A stretch of DNA of 64,000 nucleotides from Asterochloris sp. CNOR1 (lineage: Eukaryota; Chlorophyta; Trebouxiophyceae; Trebouxiales; Trebouxiaceae), in NCBI GenBank assembly GCA_963969365.1, contig OZ017757.1, positions 1,240,001 through 1,304,000 of the forward strand. The letters run 5' to 3'. The translations under genes were made by a program, and so were the position numbers. This document shows positions 48,332-61,500 of the stretch, one piece after another (within the stretch, counting starts at the first letter, position 1; every line of letters starts with the position of its first letter). Below the pieces are notes generated by a model. It worked only from the letters and a program-made list of their open reading frames with translations, had not been told where the DNA came from and searched no databases.

Positions 48332-51300
48332 ATGAGGCGGTGCTGCTCCTTCAGGAGGCCTCTGCTGTTGACGGGCGTCTTGGGTCTATCTGCAGCAGTC
48401 TTCGTGAGTGCATATAATCTCACACACAACTCGTGCAAATGATGTCTCACAGGTTCAGGCGGCTGCAAATGAGATGCTGATGTTTTCGCAGGTGGTACTG
48501 CTGCAACTCCATGTTTTTGTCAAACAGAATCATGATGCTTTGGAGAGGTGAGGACCCTCTGACATATACAGTTGCACCACGCAGCAAGTCTGGCAGCATG
48601 CATACAGCTGTACTCAATTGGCCACATTGGTGCAGGTCGTTTCGCCAGCGGCAACTGATGAGTACCCTGTCAAATCACGACCACCACCCGCTGCAGCAGG
48701 ACATCCAGAACCAGCCTTTTGAGTGGACACCCCGTAATATTGGCGTTCTCATCGGGTCATGCCTGGTGAGCATTTGGTTGTGGTTGTCCAGCCTCTCAGG
48801 CTTGTTGTGATGGCAGGGAGCATCACACCGCCATGCAGGAGGCAGCCACAGGTACGGCAGCGCTGGTTTGCAGGGCACCGTCAGGCTGCACTGAATGGAA
48901 GGCGCTTGCATGCATGCAAGAGCTTTTGGCGATGTTGCATGTGTGGGCATGCGCCATCAGGGCTGCCTGGCTTGTTTCTGCTTCCCGCTGCCGTCAGCAG
49001 CATTGCATTGTCCTGTGTGCCGGCAGCAGCGTCTGAGTCTGCTGTAATGACATGAAGCAAGCCTGCTCAGCATGACATAGAGATGCTTGCCGCACTGTAC
49101 GCCAATGGCACAGGTTGCAATGCATCATGAAACACAGAGACAGCCTCTCCAGCTTGGCACAGGGGGAAGAGTGCTCAGCTGAAGCTCTGCCAGCAGGCAG
49201 GCACACCACGAAGCCCTTCCTATTCAAAGCTGTCCTCACTGACTGCAGTGTGCGCTGGCAGCCAACTCTGCAGGCATTGGAGGGGGCCCGCTGTTCATGA
49301 GCCTCTTCAATGTCGGCTTTGGCTTGCCAGTCAAAATCTGTGTGGGGCTGAGCCACTCAGTGGTCACGGTGTCAGCCATGGCCTCAGTGCTGTACGGCTT
49401 GCTCGAGCCTCACCCGAAGTACAGCAACCGCCCCCTGGCTGACATCACCATCGCGCTGACCTTCAGCCCTCCTCTGCTGCTAGGCGTGTCGACAGGCAGG
49501 TTTGGCTGCAGTTTCAGCTGCTATCTGCCTTGCTGTTGTGCAGCTCACTGCTGAGCAGTTTGCAGGGCCAGTTCGGCTGCAAGCCCTGCTGCAGCTTGGC
49601 AAGCTGTCATGCAGCTCTGTGCTGAGTGCCTCGGTAGGCAGCTTCAGCACTCCCAGCTGCGATTTGCTTTTTTGTGCACAGCTTTCCCATCTACACAGTC
49701 AGAACCCACACCTGATGTGCTGTTGTTCTTGCCAAATAAGCTGGGTGAGGTCTCTGTGGTGTCAGCAGCAGCAGAGCTCACTGCTCACACCTGCTGACTG
49801 AGGGCACTGGCTGCCTGCAGGTGTCCTCTGCGTCAATGTGACCCCGGTCTGGGCCCAGACCCTGCTGCTGTCTGTCCTGCTGCTGTTTGTCATCGTCAAG
49901 ACCTTCGGCAAGGCAGTCAGGCAGTGGCAGGCAGAGCAGAAGCACCAGCGGAAACAGCTCCACCAGCAGAGCTCTGCTCCCCGAAATACAGACCAAGACG
50001 TTGAGCATGCCGAGGCCCTGCTCAGCGAGCCAGAGGACAGCGTGGAGAGCGAGTCAAGTTACAACCTCAAGGAGAGGCCCATTGATGCCCACTTTGCCAT
50101 TCATGAGGAGGTGTTCCACCCAAGACACCACAAGCACCTGGTGGCCCACAAGAGCAGGTCAGGTGTAACTTTGCTGTGTGCTGGTGATGGTCGCTCCTTG
50201 AAGCACCAAAGAACACAGGGGCCATGAGCAGCCTGCCTGGGCTGAGCTCTAGACCAGGGCTGCGGGCAGGAGATGCGCATCTTGGGGTCATTGATCTGCA
50301 GCCTGAACAGCCTGCACTTGGAACATTGCATTTGACACCTTTAGTGCTCCAGGGCAGGTGATGCCTGCAGTCGATTTGGGGACAGACTTGCACATTCCGG
50401 ATGTTTGACGTGTCTGCTGCGGGTGGATACTTGCCTCACCTGGCATTCAGCAGCCTGTCACCTGGCTACAGCGTTTGTCGGTGTGACCCTAGCACCGCTC
50501 TGCAGGTTCATACCCTCACAGGACGTGCTGCCCCCACTGGCCTGGGGGCGTGATCAAACCTGCCAAACCTTTTTCTGGGACCTGAGGCCTAACACCTTTT
50601 AGGGGAATCTGCGGCCCACTGGTCTGCAGGTTCAAGCGTTCACGGGAGACGCTGCATGGGGCTGCCACTGGCCTGGAGCATGCCCTGCAGCGCATCCCCT
50701 GGGGAGAGCTGCTGCAGCTCATCGTCATCTGGGCAGGCTTTGTGTCCCTGCAGCTGCTAAAGAGCCAATGGAAGGATGGCGGGAAGCAGTACTGGCTGGT
50801 GTTTGCAGCACAGGTGAGTGTCTGCCTCTCCTGCTGCTGGAGGTTGGCAATCTGCAGCAGTGGGCGCTTTCAGCGGTGCAGGTGGAGTTTTGCCGTATTG
50901 CAGCTGATTGCTGCATCTGGCTAATGCAAGGAGCACTGCAAGTTTGCACGGCAGTACATTTTCCCATTGAGGTGGAATCATGCTGCCGACAGTGTAGACC
51001 TGCTGCAGATAGTCTCCTGGCTGGCTGCTTTGCCTTCTGGCTGGCTGTTTCACCACTAGTATCTGGGTGCTGCAGCAGTCAGGCTGCCCATGCTGTCATT
51101 TGCCCAGCAATCCTACACTGCAGGATCCCTCAGCTGACTGTTGCAACATGACTTTGGGCACTGAAGTGGTCTGGTCGCCTGTGCTGCCATTGCTGTGCGG
51201 TGCAGGCGGCCTTCCTGCTGGCTGCCTCGACCTTCTACATCTGGCGGCAGGCCCAGACAGCCAAGACAGACCCAGACCGGCTGGATCCAGAGCTGCACCA

Positions 51301-52581
51301 TATGCTGATCGGCACCTCCAGTGAGGACCTGCAGCAGAGCACAGGTACGCTGCGCACTACTGGTTGCTGACAGTGACTCCGCACACCAAGAGGTGCACCA
51401 CCTGCTGCTGGGAATCAGCAGCAAAGGACTGGCGGGCACAGCGTGATGCCGGACACACGCCACATCTTGGTACATGGCTGGTTGGCTCCTTCAATGGGGT
51501 CCAGACCAGGGCTGCAGAGCCCTGGCGAGCTGTGCAGATGCCCTGGTAGCCACATGGAATTGCCTGGGCCTCAGATATGCAGGGCACGATGCCAAAGCCA
51601 TTCACGTCTCTGGCATCCTTATGGGGGCTGCCTGTCCTGCTTGAGAGTGAAAGCCATATACCTTGCTGTTTTGTTCATAAGCGTCATGACGCCTGCTTAA
51701 TCTGGCTCCAGGGCTGAAATCGACTAAAAGCAGCCTGCCCTGCCAGATCCTTGGCCCTGATGGCTGACCAAATGCTATGGTGCCTGTGCTGTGCAGAGAG
51801 CCAGCAGCAGCAGCGAGCAGTCAGAAACCTCCTGCTCATTGCTGTTGTCATGGCTCTGGCTGGGGCCTCTGCCGGCCTGCTTGGGATCGGTGGAGCACTC
51901 ATCTTCAACCCGCTGCTCCTTTCGCTGGGTGTGCATCCCCTGGTAAGCATTTGCTGAGAAGCACCTGTTCTGAGGCGCTCTGAAGAGCTCGCACCCTGCT
52001 TGTAGCAGTCAGCTCAAGACTTTATGCAGTTGACAAAGCAGGCTGGCAGTAGGTGCCACACCCTGTTGATTGTTGTTGGCAATCCAGGCCAGCTCGTGCA
52101 GAATTTGTTGCTGCAGCCTCAAGCTGAGTCACACCGCTTCCATTTGCAGGTTGTCGCCTCAACTGCAGTGCTCATCATTCTAATGAGTTCATCTTCAATT
52201 GCGCTAAGCTATTTCTTCAGGGGCGATCTGCCGCTGCACTATGCAGCTGTGCTGGCGCCTGCCTGCTTTTCCAGCTCACTGCTGGGCGTGATACTTGTCG
52301 GCAGATACGGTGAGGCCACCAGCAGGCAGTGGCATGATTGCTAACTAGCACTTTCCTGGACCTCAGCTAAATGCAGTACTGTTGTGTGCTGCCATCAGCC
52401 CCCCCACTGCTGCACGCTTTGCATTCTGGCAAATATGGCAAGCCAGCCTTTTCTGCTGCCTGCAGTGCGCAAGTCGGGGCGCAGCAGCATTATCATTTTC
52501 TTGCTGGCTGTCCTGATATCTATAGGCGCCGCCTCCTTGATCACCAATCAAGTCATACAGATGATTCAGGACATACGGTAG
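48332..52581 (+). CDS. TauE/SafE family membrane transporter (sulfite/organosulfonate exporter-like)
   Basis: Eleven exons chain in phase to 530 residues: 48332-48403, 48492-48547, 48636-48765, 48821-48851, 49274-49495, 49821-50157, 50630-50813, 51206-51344, 51797-51942, 52150-52309, 52466-52581. The N-terminus (RRPLLLTGVLGLSAAVF) is a signal peptide or first membrane helix. The family's two related halves are visible: GIGGGPLFMSLFNVGFGLPV with SHSVVTVSAMASVLYGL, and GLLGIGGALIFNPLLLSLGV with VASTAVLIILMSSSSIALSY. They are joined by a charged loop (~185-260) rich in Gln/Lys/Glu. Plant and algal members are multi-pass proteins with this split; transport of sulfite, sulfonates or other organic anions is known for bacterial relatives, and the substrate here is unknown. 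The intron after 49495 has a GC donor (ACAG|gcaggt), forced by the reading frame. Exon 48821-48851 (31 nt) is inferred from phase and from the AATGIGGG junction. Confidence 0.92.
50501..50560 (+). repeat. Decayed copy of TauE/SafE exon 7 start
   Basis: The intron text tgcaggttcataccctcaca then ggacgtgctgcccccactgg and cctgggggcg matches exon 7 at 50627 (tgcaggttcaagcgttcacg then ggagacgctgcatggggctg, ccactggcctggagcatg). The acceptor is retained; the copy lies about 127 bp upstream of the true exon. Confidence 0.8.
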
Positions 52582-53015
52582 AGCCCTCAAACCACAGGAA
52601 AATCCTTTGACGTCTTTCCTTTATTGAGTTAACCTGTAGCTGAGGCAGCATGCAAATCATGTATCTTCAAGGCATCAATTCAATCCTGGCCCTGTGATTC
52701 AATGGATCCATTGCAACAGGCAATTGAGTGGGGCTGGATTTACATTAAGGGCAGCTCGTGCAACTCTGAGTTGCCAATCCACTTTAGGCGATCATGCTCA
52801 GAATTGAGTAAGGCTATTGTGGCTATAGTGATCACAGCGTTGCCATCGATACCAGCATGGACAAGAGGTGCATGGTTCAGGGCAGCTGCTCAGGTCAGAG
52901 TGCGCCCCTCAGCCGATGAGCAGGTGGCTCTTGCTCATTCTGCCCGCAGATGTGGTCCGTGTGATGCTGCGCAGCGTCAGATGAGGCATTCAAATTTGCC
53001 AATGTGCCACTGCAG

Positions 53016-54630
53016 ACTCTAGGCCTCCCCACAGACATCTTTCAGGCTGTGCTTGCAAAAGCAGTGCAGCAGCATGGCACTGCATCGAGCCTGAGGCTCA
53101 CCAGCCGCAGCATGGCGCGTGAATGTGGAGCAGCACTGGTGACAGGTGAGACAGCGCGCCAAACACCAATCTGCCCTCCTTGCAGAGAGTACACGATGCT
53201 GCTCTGCATACCCTTGAGCTTCAGGGTGAGCTGCTGTACCCACACACTGCAGGCCCCCTTCACCTGGAACCACCGGAGCTGCAGCTCATGACCAGAAGAG
53301 AGTTTCAGCACTGGCTATGGCAAGTGGGCGTCCTCCAGCGCGCCTTCCCCAACAGCACCCTAAAGCTGGACGATGTGGTTCGCGCAACACATGAACACAA
53401 CATCCATCACCTGCTCAGCTGCACAGAGGCTCAGGGATATCACCATCTGTCCCACATCTTATAACAGGCAGTTCTGGCAAACAATTGCCGCTCTGGGCAG
53501 GCTGCACGGCGGCCGCCTGCAGCTCCAAATGCCGGCGCACTCCTTCCTGATGCTGGAGGCAGAGCCTTCGCTGGCCGCTCACGTCTCACAGGCAGAGCTG
53601 CCGGGTACCTGGAGCGCAGATGCCGGCAGCGGCTTGGCAGACCAGGTCAGCAGCTTGAGCAGCCTCACCAAGCTGACACTGAACAACAAGCACACAGAGC
53701 AGGGGGAGGTCACCAGCTTGCGCCTCTACACTCCAATGCTGCACAACCAGGACCCAGTGCTGAGGGAAGCAGGCGTGCTGGGGCAGGCAGGCAGGCTGGG
53801 CGCCCTGCGGCAGCTGTCAGCGCTGCAGACCCTGCACTGCCCGGACGACGTCATGCAGACGCTGCTGGTCAATGCAGTCCCCCGCAGCTGGTCACTGCTG
53901 ACAAAGCTGCAGCTCAGCAAGGGTACTTTCGGTCCGCTCACAGATGGACGTGATGCGCGGGTGTGGTCCCTTGTGGAGCAGCAGTGTCCCCAGCTGCAGG
54001 CCCTGGCCATGAACCATGCCTTCCCCTTGTGCCTGACAGCGCTGACCAGCCTGACCTGCTCAGACTGGTTGCATGACGACACAGACAGCTTTCAGTGCAC
54101 TCGGCTGGGCCACCTCCATGTGCGGTGGTCAGCCAAGCTTCAAGTACTTGCCCAGCACACTCACCAGCCGCTCCCTGCACTACATTAATGGGCAGATGGT
54201 GCCCAGCTGTGAAGATCAGCACCTGATAAGCCAGCAGTTCCTGGTGCAGATCTGTTTCACGATGCTGTTGTGGGATCTTACATCAATCCGGGGCCTTGCG
54301 CCAACCACTCACCTTGTCCTAGCCACTTCTGTGACGCCTGTCGAGCTCACCATTTACGCACAAGCCTTGATCCCACCAGACATTGCCGGCAGCATGGCTG
54401 GGCAACACTTTCGTCAACTTGGGGCATGGTTCCCATACCTGCAGCGCCTGCATATCCACTTGCATGGCTATGGCATGCAACAAGCAGAGAAGATTCTGAT
54501 ATCAGCCCCATGGCTCCCAGCGCATTGCAGACTTGTTTTCACTCACAAGCTGACATGCCCAGTCCGTACTGTGAGGGGTCACTCTGGCTGCTTGTCGCTT
54601 CCCCTGTCTTCACGCCCTGCTCATGAATGA
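53016..54630 (+). pseudogene. F-box/leucine-rich-repeat-like gene with two frame breaks
   Basis: Exon 53016-53138 (LGLPTDIFQAVLAKAVQQHG, SSLRLTSRSMARECGAAL) resembles an F-box-like helix pair. It joins by a gtgaca donor to 53186 onward (RVHDAALHTLELQGELLYPH). The frame then runs into TAA at 53462 but continues one base shifted (QFWQTIAALGRLHGGRLQLQ, DQVSSLSSLTKLTLNNK) with Leu-rich segments. Near 54125 it shifts by one again (FKYLPSTLTSRSLHYINGQM, WFPYLQRLHIHLHGYG) to a stop at 54630. The Leu spacing fits an irregular LRR fold. Two unspliceable shifts argue for a pseudogene, though sequencing errors are possible. An upstream exon with the start codon is not identified; an ATG at 52702 opens a long frame without family likeness. 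Confidence 0.55.
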
Positions 54631-54649
54631 TTGGACACCATGTAACGGG

Positions 54650-54689
54650 AGGTGCACGCCTACAAAACGAAGTGCGTAGGCGTGCACCT
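54650..54689. repeat. Perfect 14-bp inverted repeat (hairpin)
   Basis: The arms aggtgcacgcctac (54650-54663) and gtaggcgtgcacct (54676-54689) are exact reverse complements with a 12-nt loop. It lies 20 bp downstream of the last stop of the F-box/LRR-like locus and immediately after a TGTAA. Confidence 0.95.
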
Positions 54690-55576
54690 TTGCACTCGGA
54701 GTGTTAAATAGGCACAGCGCTGGGCCAGTGAGCTAAGGTCTGCTGCGGGACTAGGCATTTGCGCTGGTCCTCAGCTGATGTAGGAATGGCATCTCCCCCT
54801 CATGTAGTACAACTTAGGCTGTCCTGCAGGCAACGCATCTGCCTCCTGCAAGCTTGGGCCTGCTTAGTGCTGCACCAGCACAGAAGTCTTAGCTCCACAA
54901 GTTTGCGCTCTGCCACACATCACTGCTGCAGGCCATGGTGGTGAAGTTTGGTATACAAAGAACTCCCCATGTACAGAGCGACGTCAAGCTGCTGGCATAC
55001 ACAGCGCACGAGCATTCCCTGGGCTGCTCCAGGCCACAAGATTTGCCTGCTGTTTTGTGCTGGCAGAGGCACTAAAGAGCGCAGAAGGGATGCCTATGGC
55101 TTCTCCAGCAGCAGCTTCTGAGAGACAGTGTGCTGCTGTTGTGCGAATATGGTCCTAAGCAAGGCATGCTACTGTAATTGGACTAGTACCTGCCCTGACA
55201 GCCTTGTTTAGCTTGCCTCGACATTTGTAGTTCACAAACTGGAGCATTGTAACAAACAGTCTTGAACATCCAGGCATCAAACCTGCCATCAATGTCTTCA
55301 ACGTGTGCAATATTGCCATAAACGCTTCAATGTGTTTCCATATGACCAGCATGGCATGGTTACAGCTGGTTTGTGAAAAGAAACCAGCTATTTATGCCAA
55401 CTTCAAGGCAGCCTAGTCCTCTTGAAAAGCTAACTCATTGCACAGCTCTGTGGCTGCTACTCACATGCACAAAGGGCAGACAAACTATGTACCCCACTTC
55501 AAAGAGGCTCAGGTACTTTGGAGCCTCTGTTGCTCATCCAGCTGCATGACATGCCAGGAGAGAGGGGGCTGTGCAC
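54690..55576. other. Intergenic region after the hairpin, before the kinase 2 stop
   Basis: I see no coding exon here. It is more AT-rich than its surroundings at about 55150-55450. The likely 3' UTR of kinase 2 occupies the right part; the minus-strand TGTAA (ttaca at about 55360) could be its polyadenylation signal. Confidence 0.4.
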
Positions 55577-58500
55577 TCACGGTGACAGCATCCCAGGATG
55601 GAGGCGGAGGGCCATTTCCTCTGCAATGTCGGCCATGGTCGGCCTGTTTTGGGGCATGAGGCTCAAGCAGCCCTTGACAACTTTGGTGACCTTATCCCCC
55701 AGCACAGACTCCACCTGCAGGGCACTTAACACATCAGGCCAGGCACCTCTACAGCATCCAAGTGGGGCAGCGCTGGGCCCACATGTGCAACCAGCAGCAT
55801 CCTGGCAGCTTGCATCATCCATCAGAAGTGCATGCTGCCTGCCAGATCCCACCATGATCAGGCTTGAGCACTGGCTGCTGAATGCTGTCACGCAGTGCAA
55901 GCACCCCCAGCTGCCAGGCATCAGCGCCTGCAAGCTTCCGGTGCAACTCGAGCTCGAGGATGGTCTGACAGATGCCGTCAGCCCACAGCAAGCCTGCCCA
56001 GCTCACCATGGCCCAATCAACCTGAAGGCCGGCCCCTCTCTGGGCGAACAACAGTTCGTCCTGCATTTCAGCTGTCACCACTTCAAAGTCATTCTGCGGT
56101 GAGCAACAGTAGAGTCATTGGACCACAACGTCCTTCAAGGTGAAGCGGCCTTTTCCACTGACACTTGCGACATAGTTGCCATGCATGCTCACATGCAGAG
56201 CGCACACCTGAGGCAGCAGATGCCACGAGCCTCAGATACAGTCATCACCGCAGTGGAGCCCCTCTCCAAGCTGGTGACCTGCTGTGCTTACCTGGGCCCA
56301 CATTGCCTTCATCTGCCTTCTCCCAGTCCAGGCTTGCCGCACAGCCACGTCAATGACAGTGGCCCCCAGTGCCCAGACCTGCAGCATGGCAGAATCCTCG
56401 AGGTCTTTGTGGCCCAGCGCAATGCGGTGTGTGTTTTGAAGCCGGTCAGCCTAGGCTGGCAGCGGCAGCTTGCGCCGCAGGGTGCCACTCGCCTGCTTCT
56501 GCCATACCCGCCCAGCTGCAATAACAGAACGACCATAGAAGGGCAGCTGTGCGAGTTTGGCAGAAGCAGGCGAGTGTTGTCTGCTGTACTGGCTGCCAGG
56601 GCACCCATGCAGCAGCTGACACCCTGCAAGTAATGTCTGCCACAACTGGTGGTCAAATTGGCCACCTTTAAATGCAGGCTATGGCACAGCAGCTCACATC
56701 CTGCTTTGGGTCAGCTGAGAAGGTGAAGTCTGCTGGAAATGGTAAGGTCTCCCCAGCCAGGGCCTGCGCCATCTCGGGCGTCATGTAAGGCGCGCACAGG
56801 CTGCAGCCAGATGGGCAGTGTTTGGTGTGCAGACAGAGGTTTGCCCTCTACATTCAGCCCTGAGACTGAGCAATCCCGTGTGCTGCTGGCTGCCAGCGCG
56901 CATGCAAGCAGAGGCGCAATGCCCGGAGCCCTGCACAAGCTGCAGCCTGATTGGCAGGCTCTGTGTGACAAATAGGCCATAGCAAACTGCTGCTCAGCCA
57001 GCTTCGCTACAGCAAGGCCAAGAAGCTGCGCTGCCCAAACGTATTTTGCAATGTGCTTGCAGCTTCATGTGAGCACACACAGCGCTGGCAGCTGACAAGC
57101 CTGGCACGGCGCTGCATGCCAGGGGCGCCAGATGCTGGCAGTGCCCACAGCTCCACTTACCCTCTCGTAATGTTGGTATCACTGCCTTCGTCCTTGGTAT
57201 TTCCAAAGTCAATGACTTTGAAGCGAGGGACCCAGGCAATCCCATCGTAACTCCGCCAATGCCAGCCGATCTGCAGGGCAGTGACATGATGCTTGTGAAC
57301 CGCAAAATGCTGTGCAAGCAGGGATGACCTCTCTGCTGAGCCCAGCTGATCGAAGCTGGAGGTGAGCGCTCCATGCTAAGCAGGTAGAGGCCATTGCGTG
57401 GAAGCACTACACGCATGCAGTCATCAGATGGAGGGGATTGCCAAGCAAATGGGTAAGCTGTGCTGGACATGGCTTGCCCCACACTGGAGGCCTTCTGAGG
57501 TTAGTGTCAGGCTCTGCAGGCAGAACCCTTGCCATGCGGGAGCTGTGGCTGCAGCGCGTCAGAGTAGACAGTACAATCAGGAGACAACCTGTTTGTGGAG
57601 GGGCAGGAGGTGGTGACGAGCTGTGGCCCGGCTGGTCCACAGCCTAAGGGGCTGCACACGTGGTTTGCGCAGCAGTGCAGTGCAGACAATGCCTGCAAGG
57701 CCATGCACAGGTGCAGGCAAGGACAGGGCAGGGGACTCACATTGTTCGACTTGATGTCACAGTGGACGAGGGCGAGACCATGCAGGTGGTGCAGACCGCT
57801 GGACACGTCATGCAGCATCTGCATGATATGGTCCAGGTTCAAGCTCCTGCAGCCACACCACACAGATCGTGGGCGTACATGGGCTTGAAAATTTCCAAAC
57901 AGCAGCGGCAGTGCCATCGGCGCAGATGGTGGGTGAACATGATACCGCAAGCCAGGTGTCCCAACAGCTGCAGGAGTACCACCAGCATCAGACATCTGCT
58001 GTGGTGTATGGGAGCCATGCCAGTGCTTGCATGCCAACTGTTGGAGTGCCTCCACTGCCTGCAGCCACGACAGGGAAGTGCCTCCACTGCTTGCAGCCAT
58101 GCCAAGAGGTAGAACATGATGAAGTGGTCAAGGACCATGGTAGCTGCGGTTGCGCCACAATCAACATGCATCTGCAGCGGCACATGGCAAAGCCTTCCCG
58201 GGAGTTGCTTGTTAATGGCTAGGCTGACAACTCATCTCTGCAGCCAGAAAAGGAGCAGAGCAGTCAATAGAGAAGCTCTGCTGCAGCAGCGTCCCACGAC
58301 TGGGCAGCAGCAGGTGCTTGGGGCAGCTCCCAGGTGCGTGTCACACCCGGTGGCTTACTCTTGGCTATCAGCCGGCGAATATGCTAAACCAGCAGATGCC
58401 AAGGCCACACCCATCAGTCCTGAATTACGAGCACCTACAAAGTCTGGCCAGATGCGCTTGGCACAACAACAATTCCACAGACTGCCGGGCCAGCCAGCCT

Positions 58501-61500
58501 TGTCCATGTCCAAGCTGACCTTGTAAGCACAATACAGTTCTCCTGCCCATGCAGACCACATGAAGCAGCACTGCTGCAAAACAGCTGGTAAAACAGCAGC
58601 TGCACCCACAAGCTACTGCGTGCAGCAGACTCTGTCTGCATGGAAGCCAGCTGCCTGTAGGTGGGCCCCTTAGCCAAAAGTTCTGCGCCTGCTCATGCCC
58701 ATGCCTCACCCGCCCAAGGCCCTTGTGCAGCTGAATGCAATCGCCAGCCTGAGCCAGCTGGCAAGCTCACCCATTTGCGTCCCTTGGCACATCGTCGAGC
58801 GTCCCATCCAGGAGCTCCATGATCATCACCTTGTCCGCTGCGCTTGATATGTGAATCAACCCATAGGACTGCAGACAGGGCATTGCAACATCAGGCATTA
58901 GGGCTTTGGAATGCTGAGATGCGCCAATGACGGCACAGCTTGGGCAAGACAGGCTGGGCAGCATCACCCAGCAGCTGACTCAGCCTATGGGGCTGCCCAT
59001 AGACACCACAGACAGTCAGCTCTGAAGAGAGTGTGCACTTGACAGTCTCAGGCGGCCAGCAGCAAAGGAGAAGCCACACACTGCCTGGCAGGGAGCAGAC
59101 CAGGCAGCAGAACATTGGCAGGGTGCATGTAGCCCATAGGTGCAGACAAGGCAGCCAGCAGTCAGCCAGGATGCAGCAGTGAAGGTCGATGACTTCCACA
59201 GCAGGGCCACATGAGGCCAAGTTTCCCAAAGACCAAAATCTGCAGACACAGCGCAGCTGCCGGCAGGCCTTGTGCAGACAGAGCGCAATGCATTGCCACA
59301 GTAGATTGCCAGGCCTGGGGGCTCTCTTGTCTGAGGCAGTGGGAAGTCAAGCTGCAGCGATGTGCAGGAGCTGGACCTGGGTGACCAGCCACAGAAAGAA
59401 ATTGCAGCGAAGCTGGGCCTCTGCAAGCTGTGCACTTCTTTCATTCATGCAATGCACTCAGAGGGCCAATTGGTACTGCATACTGCATGAAGGCATGGGG
59501 AGGACTATAAAGGGATGGGGAGGGGTACACTTCAAGATGGGCTTGATGCAGCAGAAAGCAGGGTGCAGCGGACAAGGGTGCCTGCATGATGCTGCACATC
59601 TGCCCCTGCGGCAGCCTGGGTGCCAACACACAAGGGGAGCTGGCACACTGCCGCTTAAGCCGAGTGAATCGGCTGGCTAGTGCAAAAGCTGTATGCAGAT
59701 GCGCATCCATTTGTGCCACACAGCTGGAGCTAGGGAGGGATGGCTGGATGCCGCTCCTGCTGAGGCATGCAGTCGACATCCTCTCTTGTGCAGACAGTGA
59801 ATGCTGCAGCGCACCCACCTGGGCAATGCATGGATGGGGCAGGATGCGCCTGTTGATCTCAGCCTCAGCACGAAGAGCATCAGCGCTGATGTTGCTGTGC
59901 TTGAGGGCCACCAGGCCATGCCCTTTGACCCAGCACCCTGTGACTGAGCCGTAGGTGCCTGCCCCTAACAAGCACGCATGGGATACGCCTCGCTGCAGCA
60001 CCGGCCACAGGGGGTTGAAGAGGGTCTTGTGTCTTGACGGGCGCATGCTGTTGCACCCCATGCAAGCAGCCTTTGGCCAGTTTGCAGCACCTTTGCGCTG
60101 CTGCAAGGAAGAGCATGCCAGTTGCTTTGTGCTGGCCTGCAAACGGTGTCTGAGCACCCACAAACAGCCTGTGTCTGGCGGGCGCAACTCTGACATGCTG
60201 CACTGGCACTGTGCGGCCTTGCTGGACCACCAACACAGCAATGACAGGCCCCCTCACCTGAGGATCCACACTAGGCACTGCCAGCGCCTTATTCAGGTCA
60301 GACTGCAGCTTCTGCACTAGTGCATGGGCTGTGTCCCGCTCGGTCTGGGCTGAGGCCAGCAGACCGTTAGCCTGAGCCCGCTCGCACTTAGCTCGGGCCA
60401 GGTCAATTAAGAGCCTCTCGTGAAGGTCAGCTGCAGTCTGCTGCTGCTCAGCTGCAGCCTGCCGCTGCTCAGCTGCCTCTGCGGTCGCTCTGGCTTCAAT
60501 ATTAGCAATCAGGGTAGCGGCTGCCTCCTGCTGGATGCGGGCACCGCCAACCAGCTGCCTGATGTGGGCATCGGCTGCCTGCTGCCGGATGGCGGCCACC
60601 GCGCCCAGATCCTGAATCAGGAGGGCAGGCACACCGGCTCCCGCAGCCAGCTCCTGAATGAGCTGGATCAGTGCCTGCTGCTGCATGGTGGCACTTGCGG
60701 CCAGCTCTTGATAGCCAATGGGGCTGTCAGCAGTAAACAGTGCCACATTAGGCTGCTGCAGGGCAGCGCTGGCACCCAGCTGTGCCTGGCTGGCAGTCTG
60801 CAGCGCAACAGTCTGCTGCTGAGTGCCGTCTTGTGCTGTCAGACCCTGGTCGTGGGTAGCCAGCTGGATGGCCTGCTTGATAGCCAGGTCCTGCAGCTGT
60901 ACAGTCAGCAGCAGGGCGTCCCGCTCCGTGATTTGCGCCTCAGAGGCCACCACCTGGTGGCTGACACTCAGCTGTGACGCCAGGTGCTGCGTGTCCATGG
61001 CAGCGCAGGCCTCCTTGAGGGATCCTTGGCCAGCCTCAGTCCCTGCCCGCAGGGCTGGCCTCTGCACCGGCTGGGGAGCTGCGGGTTGAATTGAGGGCTG
61101 CTGCACAACTGCCGCCTGCACAGGGGAGGCGGAGCGGCAGTGCTTCAGTGGGCTCAATGCTGAGGGCACTCACGGCTTCAGCTGAGGCTGCGGCAGGGTC
61201 TGCAGAGCATGCATCCAACCCCACGCGTGTGTGCGTCAGAGCCCAGCAAGGACAGCAGAGCACTCACACTACCAGGGTGAGAACAGCAAGTTTTGTCTAG
61301 AAGGCTGTGCAGGAAAGACAAGGCAGACCAGGTTACTCTACCCCTACCCAAAGCTGAAGAAGCTGCAACGCATGGAAGGCAGGCTTTCTCTTGATGCCCT
61401 GCAGTATTCACAACAGTCTGCCTGTTGTGGGGCAGGCCAGAGCAAGGCTCAGGCTGCAGTATGGAGAGGCACAGGAGCGGGCACGGTACAGATGCTCTGA

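Noticed and set aside
53004-53291. Start of the F-box-like gene at 53004
   Set aside because: The codon is GTG, not a normal nuclear start, and an AG acceptor lies just after it at 53015; the real start exon must be upstream.
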